NCBI GenBank assembly: GCA_943787365.1
Contig: CALSMD010000007.1
Span: 186,001 to 250,000, forward strand
Source of the DNA: an uncultured Flavobacteriaceae bacterium
GTDB taxonomy: Bacteria > Bacteroidota > Bacteroidia > Flavobacteriales > Flavobacteriaceae
Direction of reading: 5' to 3'
DNA length: 64,000 nt
A program made the position numbers and the translations under genes. Position 1 is the first letter of the stretch. Every line of letters begins with the position of its first letter. The notes below the pieces were generated by a model. It did no database searches. It was not told the origin of the DNA and worked only from the letters and a program-made list of their open reading frames with translations. Shown here piece by piece: positions 26,769 to 35,617 of this stretch.

Positions 26769-26891
26769 TAAACGTAATTACTATTCTGTAATTATGATTT
26801 CTTTATAACATTTTTCTAATAAGTACACTTTTTAAAAAAGTGCATTTGACTTTTGGTTTAATTAATGCATTAACTCAAAACAACTAGAAAA

Positions 26892-28181
26892 ATGAGTACT
26901 CAAAAATTCGCAACTCAAGCGTTGCACGCCGGACACAATGTGTCAGAAAATGGAGGCACAAGAGCCGTTCCTATTTATCAATCTACAGCCTATGTATTTA
27001 ACAATTCAGACCATGCAGCAAATTTATTTGCACTTGCGGAGCCAGGAAATATTTATACACGTATAAATAATCCTACAAACGATGTTTTAGAACAGCGTTT
27101 GGCAGCCTTAGAAGGTGGTATCGCAGCAGTGGTTACCGCTTCAGGAACCGCAGCCATTGCAACCAGTCTTTTGACCTTGCTTAAAGCAGGCGACCATATT
27201 GTGGCATCCAGCAGTTTATACGGTGGGACTTATAACCTGTTAAGCGTCACGCTACCAAGACATGGGATTACAACCACCTTTGTAGATCCTTCAAATCCAG
27301 AAAATTTTAAAACAGCTGCACAAGAAAACACAAGAGCCTTTTTTATTGAATCTCTTGGAAATCCAAAACTGGATGTCCTTGATATTGAAGCAATTTCTAA
27401 AGAAGCAAAAGCCTACAAAGTTCCTTTAATTGTAGATAATACAGTAGCCACTCCTTATTTATTAAATCCAATTGCTCATGGTGCAAATATTGTAATTCAA
27501 TCCTTGACTAAGTATATCAATGGAAATGGAACAGCTTTGGGTGGTGCGATTATCGATGCTGGAACCTTTGATTGGGGAAGTGGAAAATTCCCAGAATTTA
27601 CAGAGCCTTCTCCAGGGTATCATGGTCTTGTTTATAACGAGGTGATTGGTGCAGCATCCTTTATTGCTAAAGTAAGAATTGAAGGATTAAGAGATTATGG
27701 TGCCGCTTTAAGTCCGTTTAATGCATTTCAAATTATACAAGGCTTAGAAACGTTAGAAATCAGAATTAAAAAGCACAGTCAAAACGCATTAGAACTTGCG
27801 CAATGGTTACAAAAACAAGAAGATGTAGAATGGGTAAATTACCCAGGATTGGAGTCAAGCCCTTATAAGGCACTTGCGGATAAATATTTGCCAAACGGTC
27901 AAAGTGGTATTGTAACTTTTGGTGTCAAAGGAGGTTTTGAAGCTGCTAAAACCATTGCAGATACTACCAATTTATTCTCATTATTGGCAAACATAGGAGA
28001 TACAAAATCGCTAATTATTCACCCTGCAAGTACAACGCATCAACAATTGAACGATGCTGCACAAGAAACAACAGGTGTAACAAAAGATTTGATTCGTTTA
28101 TCGGTTGGTCTTGAAGATGTCGAGGATTTAAAATCAGATTTGACAGAAGCGTTTAAAGCTGTTAAAACTGTTTTAGCATAA
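26892..28181 (+). CDS. metY: O-acetylhomoserine sulfhydrylase (aminocarboxypropyltransferase)
   Basis: A 429-residue PLP enzyme of the Cys/Met metabolism family. It makes homocysteine from O-acetylhomoserine and sulfide. Features are the N-terminal FATQALHAGHNVSENGGTRAVPIYQS, the PLP lysine in QSLTKYINGNGTALGGA, and the C-terminal IGDTKSLIIHPASTTHQQL typical of MetY. It is the first gene behind the SAM riboswitch, 18 bp upstream of metX, which supplies its substrate. The length of about 430 residues is characteristic of MetY, longer than cystathionine synthases. Confidence 0.95.
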   Translation: MSTQKFATQALHAGHNVSENGGTRAVPIYQSTAYVFNNSDHAANLFALAEPGNIYTRINNPTNDVLEQRLAALEGGIAAVVTASGTAAIATSLLTLLKAGDHIVASSSLYGGTYNLLSVTLPRHGITTTFVDPSNPENFKTAAQENTRAFFIESLGNPKLDVLDIEAISKEAKAYKVPLIVDNTVATPYLLNPIAHGANIVIQSLTKYINGNGTALGGAIIDAGTFDWGSGKFPEFTEPSPGYHGLVYNEVIGAASFIAKVRIEGLRDYGAALSPFNAFQIIQGLETLEIRIKKHSQNALELAQWLQKQEDVEWVNYPGLESSPYKALADKYLPNGQSGIVTFGVKGGFEAAKTIADTTNLFSLLANIGDTKSLIIHPASTTHQQLNDAAQETTGVTKDLIRLSVGLEDVEDLKSDLTEAFKAVKTVLA

Positions 28182-28198
28182 TTTTTTAAGAGACCCCA

Positions 28199-29179
28199 AT
28201 GAGTGCGCTACAAAACATAAGCCTTAATTATATAACCAAATCTGGTAAGACAACTGAGATAGTGCTGTCTTACCAGCAATTTGGGAAGCCCTTACATGAG
28301 GCGCCTATTGTGATGATCAATCATGCACTTACGGGCAACTCTAATGTTACGGGAAAAGGCGGATGGTGGAATCCAATTGTGGGTCCAAATAAAGTTATAG
28401 ATACCAATGTATTTACGGTTTTAGCCTTTAATATTCCAGGCAATGGACACGATCAAGTTTCAAATAATCTGGTAGAAAATTATAAAGATTTTACTGCACG
28501 TGATATCGCTGAAATTTTTGCGAAGGCTTTAGACCATCTAAAAATCACTCAACTTTTTGCAGTCATAGGAGGTTCTGTAGGAGGCGGATTGGCGTGGGAA
28601 CTCGCAGCGCTCAAACCAACATTAATAGAACATCTTATTCCTATTGCATCCGATTGGAAATCTACCGATTGGTTAATCGCCAATTGCTACATACAAGAAC
28701 AAATATTAAATAATTCCTCACAGCCTTTGATAGATGCACGCATGCACGCCATGTCGCTCTACCGAACTCCAGAATCTTTTAAGGCAAAATTTGATCGCAT
28801 CTTACAAAAAGAAGAAAATGTATTTGCTGTCGAAAGTTGGTTAAATTACCACGGAAATGTACTCAACAATCGGTTTCAATTGGCTGCTTATAAAATGATG
28901 AATCAAGTTTTAAAAACAATTGATATCACTCAAGGAAGTAACGATTTTGTTGAAGTCGCGTCAAAAATAAAATCTAAGATTCATATTGTGACGATCAACT
29001 CTGATTTGTTTTTTAAAGCCAAGGAAAATTGGGATACCTATGTAGATTTAAAGCCCCACAAAGACACGGTTTCAATATCAGAAATTCAATCGATTCATGG
29101 TCATGATGCCTTTTTAATTGAATACGATCAACTTGAAGCCATATTAGAAACTATTTTTAAACCTCAAGAAGTGTTTTGA
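28199..29179 (+). CDS. metX: Homoserine O-acetyltransferase MetX (alpha/beta hydrolase fold)
   Basis: A 326-residue alpha/beta-hydrolase acyltransferase that activates homoserine. The nucleophile is Ser126 in VIGGSVGGGLAWEL, with Val where many MetX proteins have Met, and the other triad members are likely the Asp in TINSDLFF and the His in SIHGHDAFLIEYD. MINHALTGNSNV and GWWNPIVGPNKVIDT are MetX signatures. It is somewhat shorter than the common 350-380 residues. It lies between metY and a second Cys/Met PLP enzyme in the SAM-regulated operon. Acetyl rather than succinyl transfer is inferred from the MetX family and the MetY partner. Confidence 0.9.
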   Translation: MSALQNISLNYITKSGKTTEIVLSYQQFGKPLHEAPIVMINHALTGNSNVTGKGGWWNPIVGPNKVIDTNVFTVLAFNIPGNGHDQVSNNLVENYKDFTARDIAEIFAKALDHLKITQLFAVIGGSVGGGLAWELAALKPTLIEHLIPIASDWKSTDWLIANCYIQEQILNNSSQPLIDARMHAMSLYRTPESFKAKFDRILQKEENVFAVESWLNYHGNVLNNRFQLAAYKMMNQVLKTIDITQGSNDFVEVASKIKSKIHIVTINSDLFFKAKENWDTYVDLKPHKDTVSISEIQSIHGHDAFLIEYDQLEAILETIFKPQEVF

Positions 29180-29217
29180 GGATTTCTTAATCAATCCCAA
29201 ATTTATTACAAATACAA

Positions 29218-30384
29218 ATGAGTCCCAAAAAATTTGAAACTAATGCCATACGCCAACAGCTAAGTCGCACCCCCTACGGCGAACATTCATCTCCTTTGTT
29301 TTTAACATCCAGTTTTGTTTTTGAGGATGCAGAACATATGCGCGCATCCTTTGCTGAAGAAAACGATCAAAACCTGTACAGTCGGTTTTCAAACCCAAAC
29401 ACCACAGAGTTTATTGATAAAGTTGTGACGATGGAAGGTGCCGAAGCAGGGTTTGCCTTTGCTTCTGGAATGGCAGCTGTGTTTTCAACCTTTGCCGCTT
29501 TATTAAATTCAGGAGATCATATTGTGTCTTGCCAATCTGTTTTTGGTTCTACACATGCATTGTTTACCAAATTTTTTCCAAAATGGAATATTGAAACCTC
29601 TTATTTTAAAGTAGATCAGTTAGAGACTCTCGAAAGTCTGATTCAACCCAATACGAAAGTTATTTATGCCGAAAGTCCTACAAATCCTGCAGTCGATATT
29701 TTGGATTTAGAAGCTTTAGGCAACATCGCTAAAAAACACAATTTAATACTTATAGTCGATAACTGCTTTGCATCGCCTTACCTACAAAACCCTATCAAAT
29801 TCGGTGCAGATTTGGTCATCCATTCCGCCACTAAATTAATGGACGGCCAAGGAAGGGTTTTAGGAGGTGTTACCGTAGGAAATGCCGAATTGATACATCA
29901 AATTTATTTGTTTTCACGAAATACAGGACCGGCACTCTCTCCTTTTAATGCGTGGGTACTTTCGAAGAGCTTAGAGACTTTAGGAGTCCGTGTCGATCGC
30001 CATTGTAAGAATGCATTAAAAGTGGCTAAATTTTTAGAAAAACACCCCAAAGTGAGTGTTGTAAAATACCCATTTTTAAAATCGCATCCACAGTATGAAA
30101 TTGCTAAAAAACAGATGCGAAAAGGAGGCAATGTTGTTTCCTTTGAAATTAAAGGAGGCATAAGAGCAGGACAAACCTTTTTGAATAAAATCAAACTCTG
30201 TTCGCTCTCGGCTAACTTAGGAGATTCTAGAACAATTGTTACGCATCCGTCCTCAACAACACACAGTAAATTGTCTGAAGAGGATCGATTGGAAGCAAGT
30301 ATTACAAACGGACTCATTAGGGTTTCTGTAGGACTGGAACATCACAAGGATATTATAAACGATTTAAATCAAGCATTAGGTTAA
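29218..30384 (+). CDS. Second Cys/Met metabolism PLP enzyme (O-succinylhomoserine sulfhydrylase or cystathionine gamma-synthase type)
   Basis: A 388-residue trans-sulfuration family enzyme. It has the PLP lysine in HSATKLMDGQGRVLGG, YSRFSNPNTTEF near the N-terminus and LGDSRTIVTHPSSTTHSKL near the end. The shorter length and sequence group it with MetZ/MetB-type enzymes rather than MetY. Activity could be direct sulfhydrylation or cystathionine formation; sequence alone does not decide. It follows metX by 38 bp. With metY it gives the operon two homocysteine-forming candidates. Just after its stop there is a short palindrome (30382-30400). Confidence 0.88.
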   Translation: MSPKKFETNAIRQQLSRTPYGEHSSPLFLTSSFVFEDAEHMRASFAEENDQNLYSRFSNPNTTEFIDKVVTMEGAEAGFAFASGMAAVFSTFAALLNSGDHIVSCQSVFGSTHALFTKFFPKWNIETSYFKVDQLETLESLIQPNTKVIYAESPTNPAVDILDLEALGNIAKKHNLILIVDNCFASPYLQNPIKFGADLVIHSATKLMDGQGRVLGGVTVGNAELIHQIYLFSRNTGPALSPFNAWVLSKSLETLGVRVDRHCKNALKVAKFLEKHPKVSVVKYPFLKSHPQYEIAKKQMRKGGNVVSFEIKGGIRAGQTFLNKIKLCSLSANLGDSRTIVTHPSSTTHSKLSEEDRLEASITNGLIRVSVGLEHHKDIINDLNQALG

Positions 30385-30400
30385 TCAGTGCCACTGATTA
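30382..30400. repeat. Perfect palindrome overlapping the stop of the second PLP enzyme
   Basis: TAATCAGTG (30382-30390) and CACTGATTA (30392-30400) are perfect inverted repeats around one C. The left arm includes the TAA stop. No T tract follows, so it is not a standard terminator; an RNA-stabilising hairpin or operator is possible. Confidence 0.45.
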
Positions 30401-30423
30401 GTAAATAGATAAAACAGTACAAA

Positions 30424-30684
30424 GTGATTTTAAATAAAATTTTCAGACCCAAATCAACTCTAAAAAACCAATCTCAAGGAGTTGCAGATAATGTAAAAAG
30501 AAGCCTCCTAAAAACCATAAGTTGGAGAATCATAGGAACGCTTGATACCATCCTAATTTCTTGGGCAATTACAGGAGCATTAAGCCTAGCATTCTCCATA
30601 GGATTTATAGAATTAGTCACCAAAATGCTGCTTTATTTCTTTCACGAAAGAGCTTGGGCTAAAATAAAATGGGGACGTCAATAA
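30424..30684 (+). CDS. DUF2061 family small membrane protein
   Basis: An 86-residue protein starting with GTG (no ATG is available upstream in frame). The DUF2061 signature is visible: KTISWRIIGTLDTILISWAI, then ALSLAFSIGFIELVTKMLL and YFFHERAWAKIKWG. Two hydrophobic segments (about residues 36-55 and 57-75) imply an inner-membrane hairpin. The family is described only as a predicted membrane protein. It lies 6 bp before cysH inside the sulfate-reduction operon. The operon has no recognisable sulfate transporter, so a link with sulfur uptake or with membrane handling of intermediates is a hypothesis from context. Confidence 0.85.
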   Translation: MILNKIFRPKSTLKNQSQGVADNVKRSLLKTISWRIIGTLDTILISWAITGALSLAFSIGFIELVTKMLLYFFHERAWAKIKWGRQ

Positions 30685-30690
30685 TAGATT

Positions 30691-31299
30691 ATGGATATAG
30701 AAAAAATAAATAAAGAACTCGCTACCAAAACACCTACTGAGATTGTAGAATGGGCACTTAACAATGCGCAATCACCGGTAGTAACCACAAATTTTAGACC
30801 CTATGAGTCAGCGATTTTACACCTCGTTATACAGCGAAGTCCCTCAATAAAAGTCATTTGGTGCGATACGGGCTACAATACATCTAGTACCTATAAGCAC
30901 GCCGAAGAATTAACGGATGCATTAAACTTAAACATTCAGTTATATATTCCAAAACAAACAGCAGCACATCGCGATGTGGTGTTGGGAATCCCACAAGTAG
31001 AAGATCCAAAACATCAATTATTTACGGAACAAGTAAAACTAGAACCTTTTAAACGCGCAATGGCAGCACACAAACCCGATGTGTGGTTTACCAATCTTAG
31101 AAAAGGACAAACAGCTTTTAGGAACAGCATAGGAGTCGTATCTCGCAGTGCCGATGGCATATTAAAAGTCAGTCCATTTTATCACTTTTCCGATAAAGAA
31201 TTGGACCAATACCTAAAAAATCATGACTTGCCAAATGAGTTCAATTACTTTGATCCAACCAAACAATTAGATAATAGAGAATGTGGTTTACATAATTAA
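30691..31299 (+). CDS. cysH: Phosphoadenylylsulfate reductase family protein CysH
   Basis: A 202-residue PAPS-reductase-family enzyme that reduces activated sulfate to sulfite. Its N-terminal part includes TTNFRPYESAILHLVIQ and IKVIWCDTGYNT, and it ends with the catalytic-Cys motif RECGLH. It lacks the CC...CxxC cysteines that hold the [4Fe-4S] cluster in APS reductases, so it looks like a PAPS-type enzyme, although no cysC kinase is in the window. It is shorter than the E. coli enzyme (about 244 residues). cysD starts 10 bp later. Confidence 0.88.
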   Translation: MDIEKINKELATKTPTEIVEWALNNAQSPVVTTNFRPYESAILHLVIQRSPSIKVIWCDTGYNTSSTYKHAEELTDALNLNIQLYIPKQTAAHRDVVLGIPQVEDPKHQLFTEQVKLEPFKRAMAAHKPDVWFTNLRKGQTAFRNSIGVVSRSADGILKVSPFYHFSDKELDQYLKNHDLPNEFNYFDPTKQLDNRECGLHN

Positions 31300-31309
31300 A
31301 AACAATAAA

Positions 31310-32212
31310 ATGAAAGATACATCCCATATTAATCCGCTCGAAAATGAAGCCATCTATATCTTTAGGGAAGTGGTTGCACAGTTTGAAAATCCTGTGTTAT
31401 TATTTTCTGGAGGAAAAGATTCCATCACCTTAGTAAGATTAGCTCAAAAAGCATTTTATCCGTCTAAAATCCCCTTTCCTTTGCTTCATATTGATACAGG
31501 TCACAACTTCCCAGAAACCATTGAATTCAGAGATCGATTAACTGAAGAATTAGGGTTGGAATTGATTGTAAGAAATGTACAAGATGCTATCGATCAAGGC
31601 AAAGTAAAAGAAGAATCGGGACGCTATTCCAGTCGGAATGTTTTGCAAACCACCACTTTGCTAGATGCGATTGAAGAATTTAAATTTGATGCGTGTATTG
31701 GAGGTGCCAGACGCGATGAAGAAAAAGCCAGAGCGAAAGAACGCGTTTTTTCTATTCGAGATGATTTTGGACAATGGGACGAAAAAAATCAACGCCCAGA
31801 ACTGTTTGATATGCTCAATGGGCAAATCGAATTAGGTCAAAATGTACGGGTCTTTCCAATCTCAAATTGGACAGAACTCGACGTTTGGTCCTATATTGAA
31901 CGCGAAAAAATCGAAATTCCATCCATCTACTTTGCACACCTTCGGAAAACATTTATAAGAGACGGCATGATTTGGACCAATGACGATGCCATTGTTTTTA
32001 GAGATGAAGATGAAGTTGTTGAAGAACGCCTCATCCGATTCAGAACCGTGGGAGACATGAGTTGTACAGCGGCTGTGCTATCCTCTGCAAGCGATATTTC
32101 ATCAGTAGTTCAAGAAATTAGAGACTCTAGTATCTCAGAACGGGGCGCCAGAATTGATGACAAACGCTCTGAAGCAGCCATGGAAAAACGAAAACAACAA
32201 GGTTATTTTTAA
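31310..32212 (+). CDS. cysD: Sulfate adenylyltransferase subunit 2 (CysD)
   Basis: A 300-residue PP-loop ATP pyrophosphatase, the catalytic subunit of ATP sulfurylase that forms APS from sulfate and ATP. It has the PP-loop LLFSGGKDSITLVRLA, LLHIDTGHNFPETIEFRD and the conserved GGARRDEEKARAKERVFS. The ATG at 31310 was chosen over an in-frame ATG at 31283, which would overlap cysH and add non-conserved residues. It acts with CysN, encoded 60 bp downstream. The C-terminus SEAAMEKRKQQGYF is typical. Confidence 0.96.
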   Translation: MKDTSHINPLENEAIYIFREVVAQFENPVLLFSGGKDSITLVRLAQKAFYPSKIPFPLLHIDTGHNFPETIEFRDRLTEELGLELIVRNVQDAIDQGKVKEESGRYSSRNVLQTTTLLDAIEEFKFDACIGGARRDEEKARAKERVFSIRDDFGQWDEKNQRPELFDMLNGQIELGQNVRVFPISNWTELDVWSYIEREKIEIPSIYFAHLRKTFIRDGMIWTNDDAIVFRDEDEVVEERLIRFRTVGDMSCTAAVLSSASDISSVVQEIRDSSISERGARIDDKRSEAAMEKRKQQGYF

Positions 32213-32272
32213 CCGCATATCAAAAAATAAGTAACCAAAAAATTATACCCATTAAGAGTTTATAAAAAGTAT

Positions 32273-33520
32273 ATGGAAGTTCTAAAAATAGCAACAGCAG
32301 GAAGTGTCGATGACGGTAAAAGTACGCTTATAGGAAGATTGCTCTATGACACAAAATCGCTGACAAGTGATAAAATTGAAGCCATCGAAAAAACAAGTAA
32401 ACAAAAAGGATATGACTACTTAGATTTTTCCCTTGCCACTGACGGTCTTGTGGCCGAAAGAGAACAAGGCATAACAATCGATGTGGCTCACATCTATTTT
32501 TCAACCACTAATAAAAGTTATATTATAGCGGATACCCCAGGGCATGTAGAATACACAAGAAACATGATTACGGGTGCATCCACATCTCAAGCAGCCATCA
32601 TTCTTATAGACGCCAGAAAAGGAGTGATTGAGCAAACCAAACGCCACTTTTTTATCAATAATTTATTGCGTGTAAAGGAAATTATTGTCGCAATTAATAA
32701 AATGGATTTAGTGAATTTTTCTGAAGATACGTATAACACCATAAAATCAGATTTTGAGCAATTATTAAAAGAGCGCGATTATCAAGATCAACGCATTACG
32801 TTCATTCCAGTGAGTGCATTAAAAGGCGATAACATCGTTCATAACTCAGAAACAATGAATTGGTACAAAGGCGAAACGCTTCTGGAACACTTAGAAGCCC
32901 TAGACTTTAAAGACATTTATAATGTAGGAACGCCAAGGTTTCCAGTACAGTCTGTCATCCGTCCAAAAACAGAAGAATTTCATGACTTTAGAGGCTATGC
33001 AGGAAAAGTGTACGGCGGAGAACTCAGTATTGGCGATACAGTTTTGGCACTGCCTTCTAAAATTAAAACCAAAATCCAATCCATCTACTTTTACGATCAA
33101 GAAGTACAAACAGCTTCAAGAAGATCCTCTGTTACAATCACTTTAGAAGATGATATAAACATCAGTAGAGGCGATATGATTACAAAACCCGATAACCCTC
33201 CAGTGGTTGACAAACAATTCACCGCAAAAATAGCATGGATGGATCAGGAAACTTTAAATGTAGGCAACAAATATGTCATTCAACACGGAGTCAATAAAGT
33301 GTTGGCAAAAGTAGATCGTATTCACCATACCATTAAAACAGATTTTTCAGGAGTTACTGAAGACGTTGAGCAGTTAGATTTAAACGATATCGCACTTGTC
33401 TCTTTTAAACTCAACAAGCCTATTTTCTATGATGCCTTTAAAAATCATAGAACCAATGGATCTTTTATCATCATTGACCCCCAAACAAATACCACTGCTG
33501 GTGCAGGATTCATTCAATAA
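32273..33520 (+). CDS. cysN: Sulfate adenylyltransferase subunit 1, GTPase (CysN)
   Basis: A 415-residue EF-Tu-like GTPase that drives the CysD reaction by GTP hydrolysis. The G1 loop is GSVDDGKSTLIGRLLYD, switch II is DTPGHVEYTRNM, and G4 is AINKMDL, followed by two beta-barrel domains. There is no fused CysC APS-kinase domain, which many CysN proteins carry as a longer C-terminus. The gene lies between cysD and the sulfite reductase gene. The ATG and length are normal for the unfused form. Confidence 0.96.
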   Translation: MEVLKIATAGSVDDGKSTLIGRLLYDTKSLTSDKIEAIEKTSKQKGYDYLDFSLATDGLVAEREQGITIDVAHIYFSTTNKSYIIADTPGHVEYTRNMITGASTSQAAIILIDARKGVIEQTKRHFFINNLLRVKEIIVAINKMDLVNFSEDTYNTIKSDFEQLLKERDYQDQRITFIPVSALKGDNIVHNSETMNWYKGETLLEHLEALDFKDIYNVGTPRFPVQSVIRPKTEEFHDFRGYAGKVYGGELSIGDTVLALPSKIKTKIQSIYFYDQEVQTASRRSSVTITLEDDINISRGDMITKPDNPPVVDKQFTAKIAWMDQETLNVGNKYVIQHGVNKVLAKVDRIHHTIKTDFSGVTEDVEQLDLNDIALVSFKLNKPIFYDAFKNHRTNGSFIIIDPQTNTTAGAGFIQ

Positions 33521-33529
33521 GAAAAAATA

Positions 33530-35617
33530 ATGCAAAGTTTTAGAACTGAAATAGAAAACCCAATTGTCGAAAAAGATATCATTGAATTGGCTCAAAAAAT
33601 TGAGCAATTTAAAGATGGAAAAATTGATGAAGAAAAATTCAGAAGCCTACGTCTTGCGAGAGGCGTCTATGGACAACGCCAACAAGGCGTTCAAATGATT
33701 CGCATAAAAATTCCGTATGGGAAACTATCGAGTCATCAATTGCGTCGTATCTCGGAAGTCTCCGACGAATATTCTCGTGGACGTCTTCATATTACAACCC
33801 GTCAAGACCTTCAAATTCATTATGTCGATTTGAACCGTACCCCTGAACTGTGGGCAGAATTAGAACGCGATGAGGTCACCTTAAGAGAAGCTTGCGGAAA
33901 TACCGTTAGAAATGTCACCGCTTCCGAAACAGCGGGTTTTGATGTTGATGAACCTTTTGATGTGTCGCCTTATGCCGATGCACTTTTTAAATTCTTTTTG
34001 AGAAATCCAATTTGTCAAGAAATGGGTCGAAAATTCAAAGTCTCTTTTTCATCTTCCGATTCAGACACGGGCCTGTCTTTTATTCATGATTTGGGCTTTA
34101 TTGCAAAAATCGAAAATAACGTGAGAGGGTTTAAAGTGATGATTGGTGGCGGATTGGGATCTCAGCCACGTCATGCCGATACCCTTTATAACTTTTTGCC
34201 ATCCGATAAAATCATTCCTTTAATGGAAGGGGTTCTACGAGTTTTTGACCGTCATGGCGAACGTAAAAGCCGCTCAAAAGCCCGCATGAAATTTCTTCTA
34301 AAATCGATTGGTTTGGAAGCATTTAAAGCACTCATAGAAACAGAACAAAAAGCTATTGAGCAACAAAGTGTTCCCGTAAATCATGAAAACTTTCCAATAT
34401 CTAAACCCGTAAAAATTGAAGCTCCAACAGTTGATATTAAAGATAAAAAGACTTTTGAATTATGGAAATCAACCAACGTAATCTCACAAAAACAAACTGG
34501 CTATAAAGCCATTGGAATTAAAGTATTACTCGGCGATTTTTATACCGACAAAGCAAGAGCATTGGCAGATTTGGTCGAAACCTATGCGGCAGGTGAATTG
34601 CGTTTGACCTTACGTCAAAACATAGTCATTCCCTTTGTCAGAGAAGATTTAATCCCCGTTGTTTATACCGAATTAGAAAAACTTGGATTTACTGAAGTAG
34701 GGTACAATAAAGCCGTTGACATCACAGCATGTCCTGGGACAGACACCTGTAATTTAGGGATTTCAAGCAGTACAGGAATTGCACGAGAACTAGAAACAGT
34801 CATTAAAACAGAATATCCTACATATCTAAACAATAAAGATTTAGTGATTAAAATTAGTGGATGTATGAATGCTTGTGGACAGCACAACATGGCCAATATT
34901 GGGTTTCAAGGGATGTCAATAAAAACCAAAGATAAGTTCGTTGCTCCCGCACTTCAAGTCTTATTAGGCGGTGGAAATTCAGGAAATGGAATCGGTCGAT
35001 TTGCAGATAAAGTGATCAAAATTCCTAGCAAACGAGGACCAGAAGCCTTGCGATTGATCCTTGATGACTATCAACTGAACTCGGATCAAAAAACATTTTA
35101 TGACTATTATGCCATTCAGGGCGAAAAATATTTTTACAACCTATTGAAGCCGCTTTCAGAGAGTACAAATTTAAAGACGGAAGATTATATCGATTGGGGG
35201 GCAAAGCAGCCCTATCAAAAAGCCATTGGAGTTGGCGAATGTGCAGGAGTTGTCATCGATTTAATTTCTACACTTTTTTTAGAAAGTGAAGAAAAAATCT
35301 CCAATGCTCGTGCCGATTTTGAATCAAAAGCCTACAACAACGCCATCTATTTTGCGTACAGTTCCATGGTAAATTCTGCGAAAGCACTTTTATTATCAAA
35401 AAGCCATTCAACAAATACACAAGCCTCAATTATCAGTCAATTTGATGAGGTATTTGTTTCCACAAATCTAATCTCGTTAGGATCTACGTTTGCAGAGCTT
35501 ATTTATCAAATCAATAAAAATGAACCTACCGAGTCATTTGCTAAGAATTACATTAATACAGCAAACGCATTTTTAACGACCGTAAAAGAATTTAGAAAAA
35601 ATGATCTGGACACTTAA
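33530..35617 (+). CDS. Nitrite/sulfite reductase (siroheme, 4Fe-4S) with C-terminal HEPN-like domain
   Basis: A 695-residue protein. Residues 1 to about 560 form a siroheme-dependent ferredoxin-type sulfite/nitrite reductase: GRLHITTRQDLQIHYVDL and GELRLTLRQNIVIPF are the two ferredoxin-like halves, and the cluster ligands are C401, C407, C445 and C449 (CPGTDTC; SGCMNAC). The last 120 residues or so are helical (YNNAIYFAYSSMVNSAKALL), resembling HEPN domains. Context with cysHDN and siroheme genes argues for sulfite as substrate. The gene starts 9 bp after cysN and overlaps the SUMT gene by 17 bp. The role of the HEPN part is unknown. Confidence 0.92.
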   Translation: MQSFRTEIENPIVEKDIIELAQKIEQFKDGKIDEEKFRSLRLARGVYGQRQQGVQMIRIKIPYGKLSSHQLRRISEVSDEYSRGRLHITTRQDLQIHYVDLNRTPELWAELERDEVTLREACGNTVRNVTASETAGFDVDEPFDVSPYADALFKFFLRNPICQEMGRKFKVSFSSSDSDTGLSFIHDLGFIAKIENNVRGFKVMIGGGLGSQPRHADTLYNFLPSDKIIPLMEGVLRVFDRHGERKSRSKARMKFLLKSIGLEAFKALIETEQKAIEQQSVPVNHENFPISKPVKIEAPTVDIKDKKTFELWKSTNVISQKQTGYKAIGIKVLLGDFYTDKARALADLVETYAAGELRLTLRQNIVIPFVREDLIPVVYTELEKLGFTEVGYNKAVDITACPGTDTCNLGISSSTGIARELETVIKTEYPTYLNNKDLVIKISGCMNACGQHNMANIGFQGMSIKTKDKFVAPALQVLLGGGNSGNGIGRFADKVIKIPSKRGPEALRLILDDYQLNSDQKTFYDYYAIQGEKYFYNLLKPLSESTNLKTEDYIDWGAKQPYQKAIGVGECAGVVIDLISTLFLESEEKISNARADFESKAYNNAIYFAYSSMVNSAKALLLSKSHSTNTQASIISQFDEVFVSTNLISLGSTFAELIYQINKNEPTESFAKNYINTANAFLTTVKEFRKNDLDT

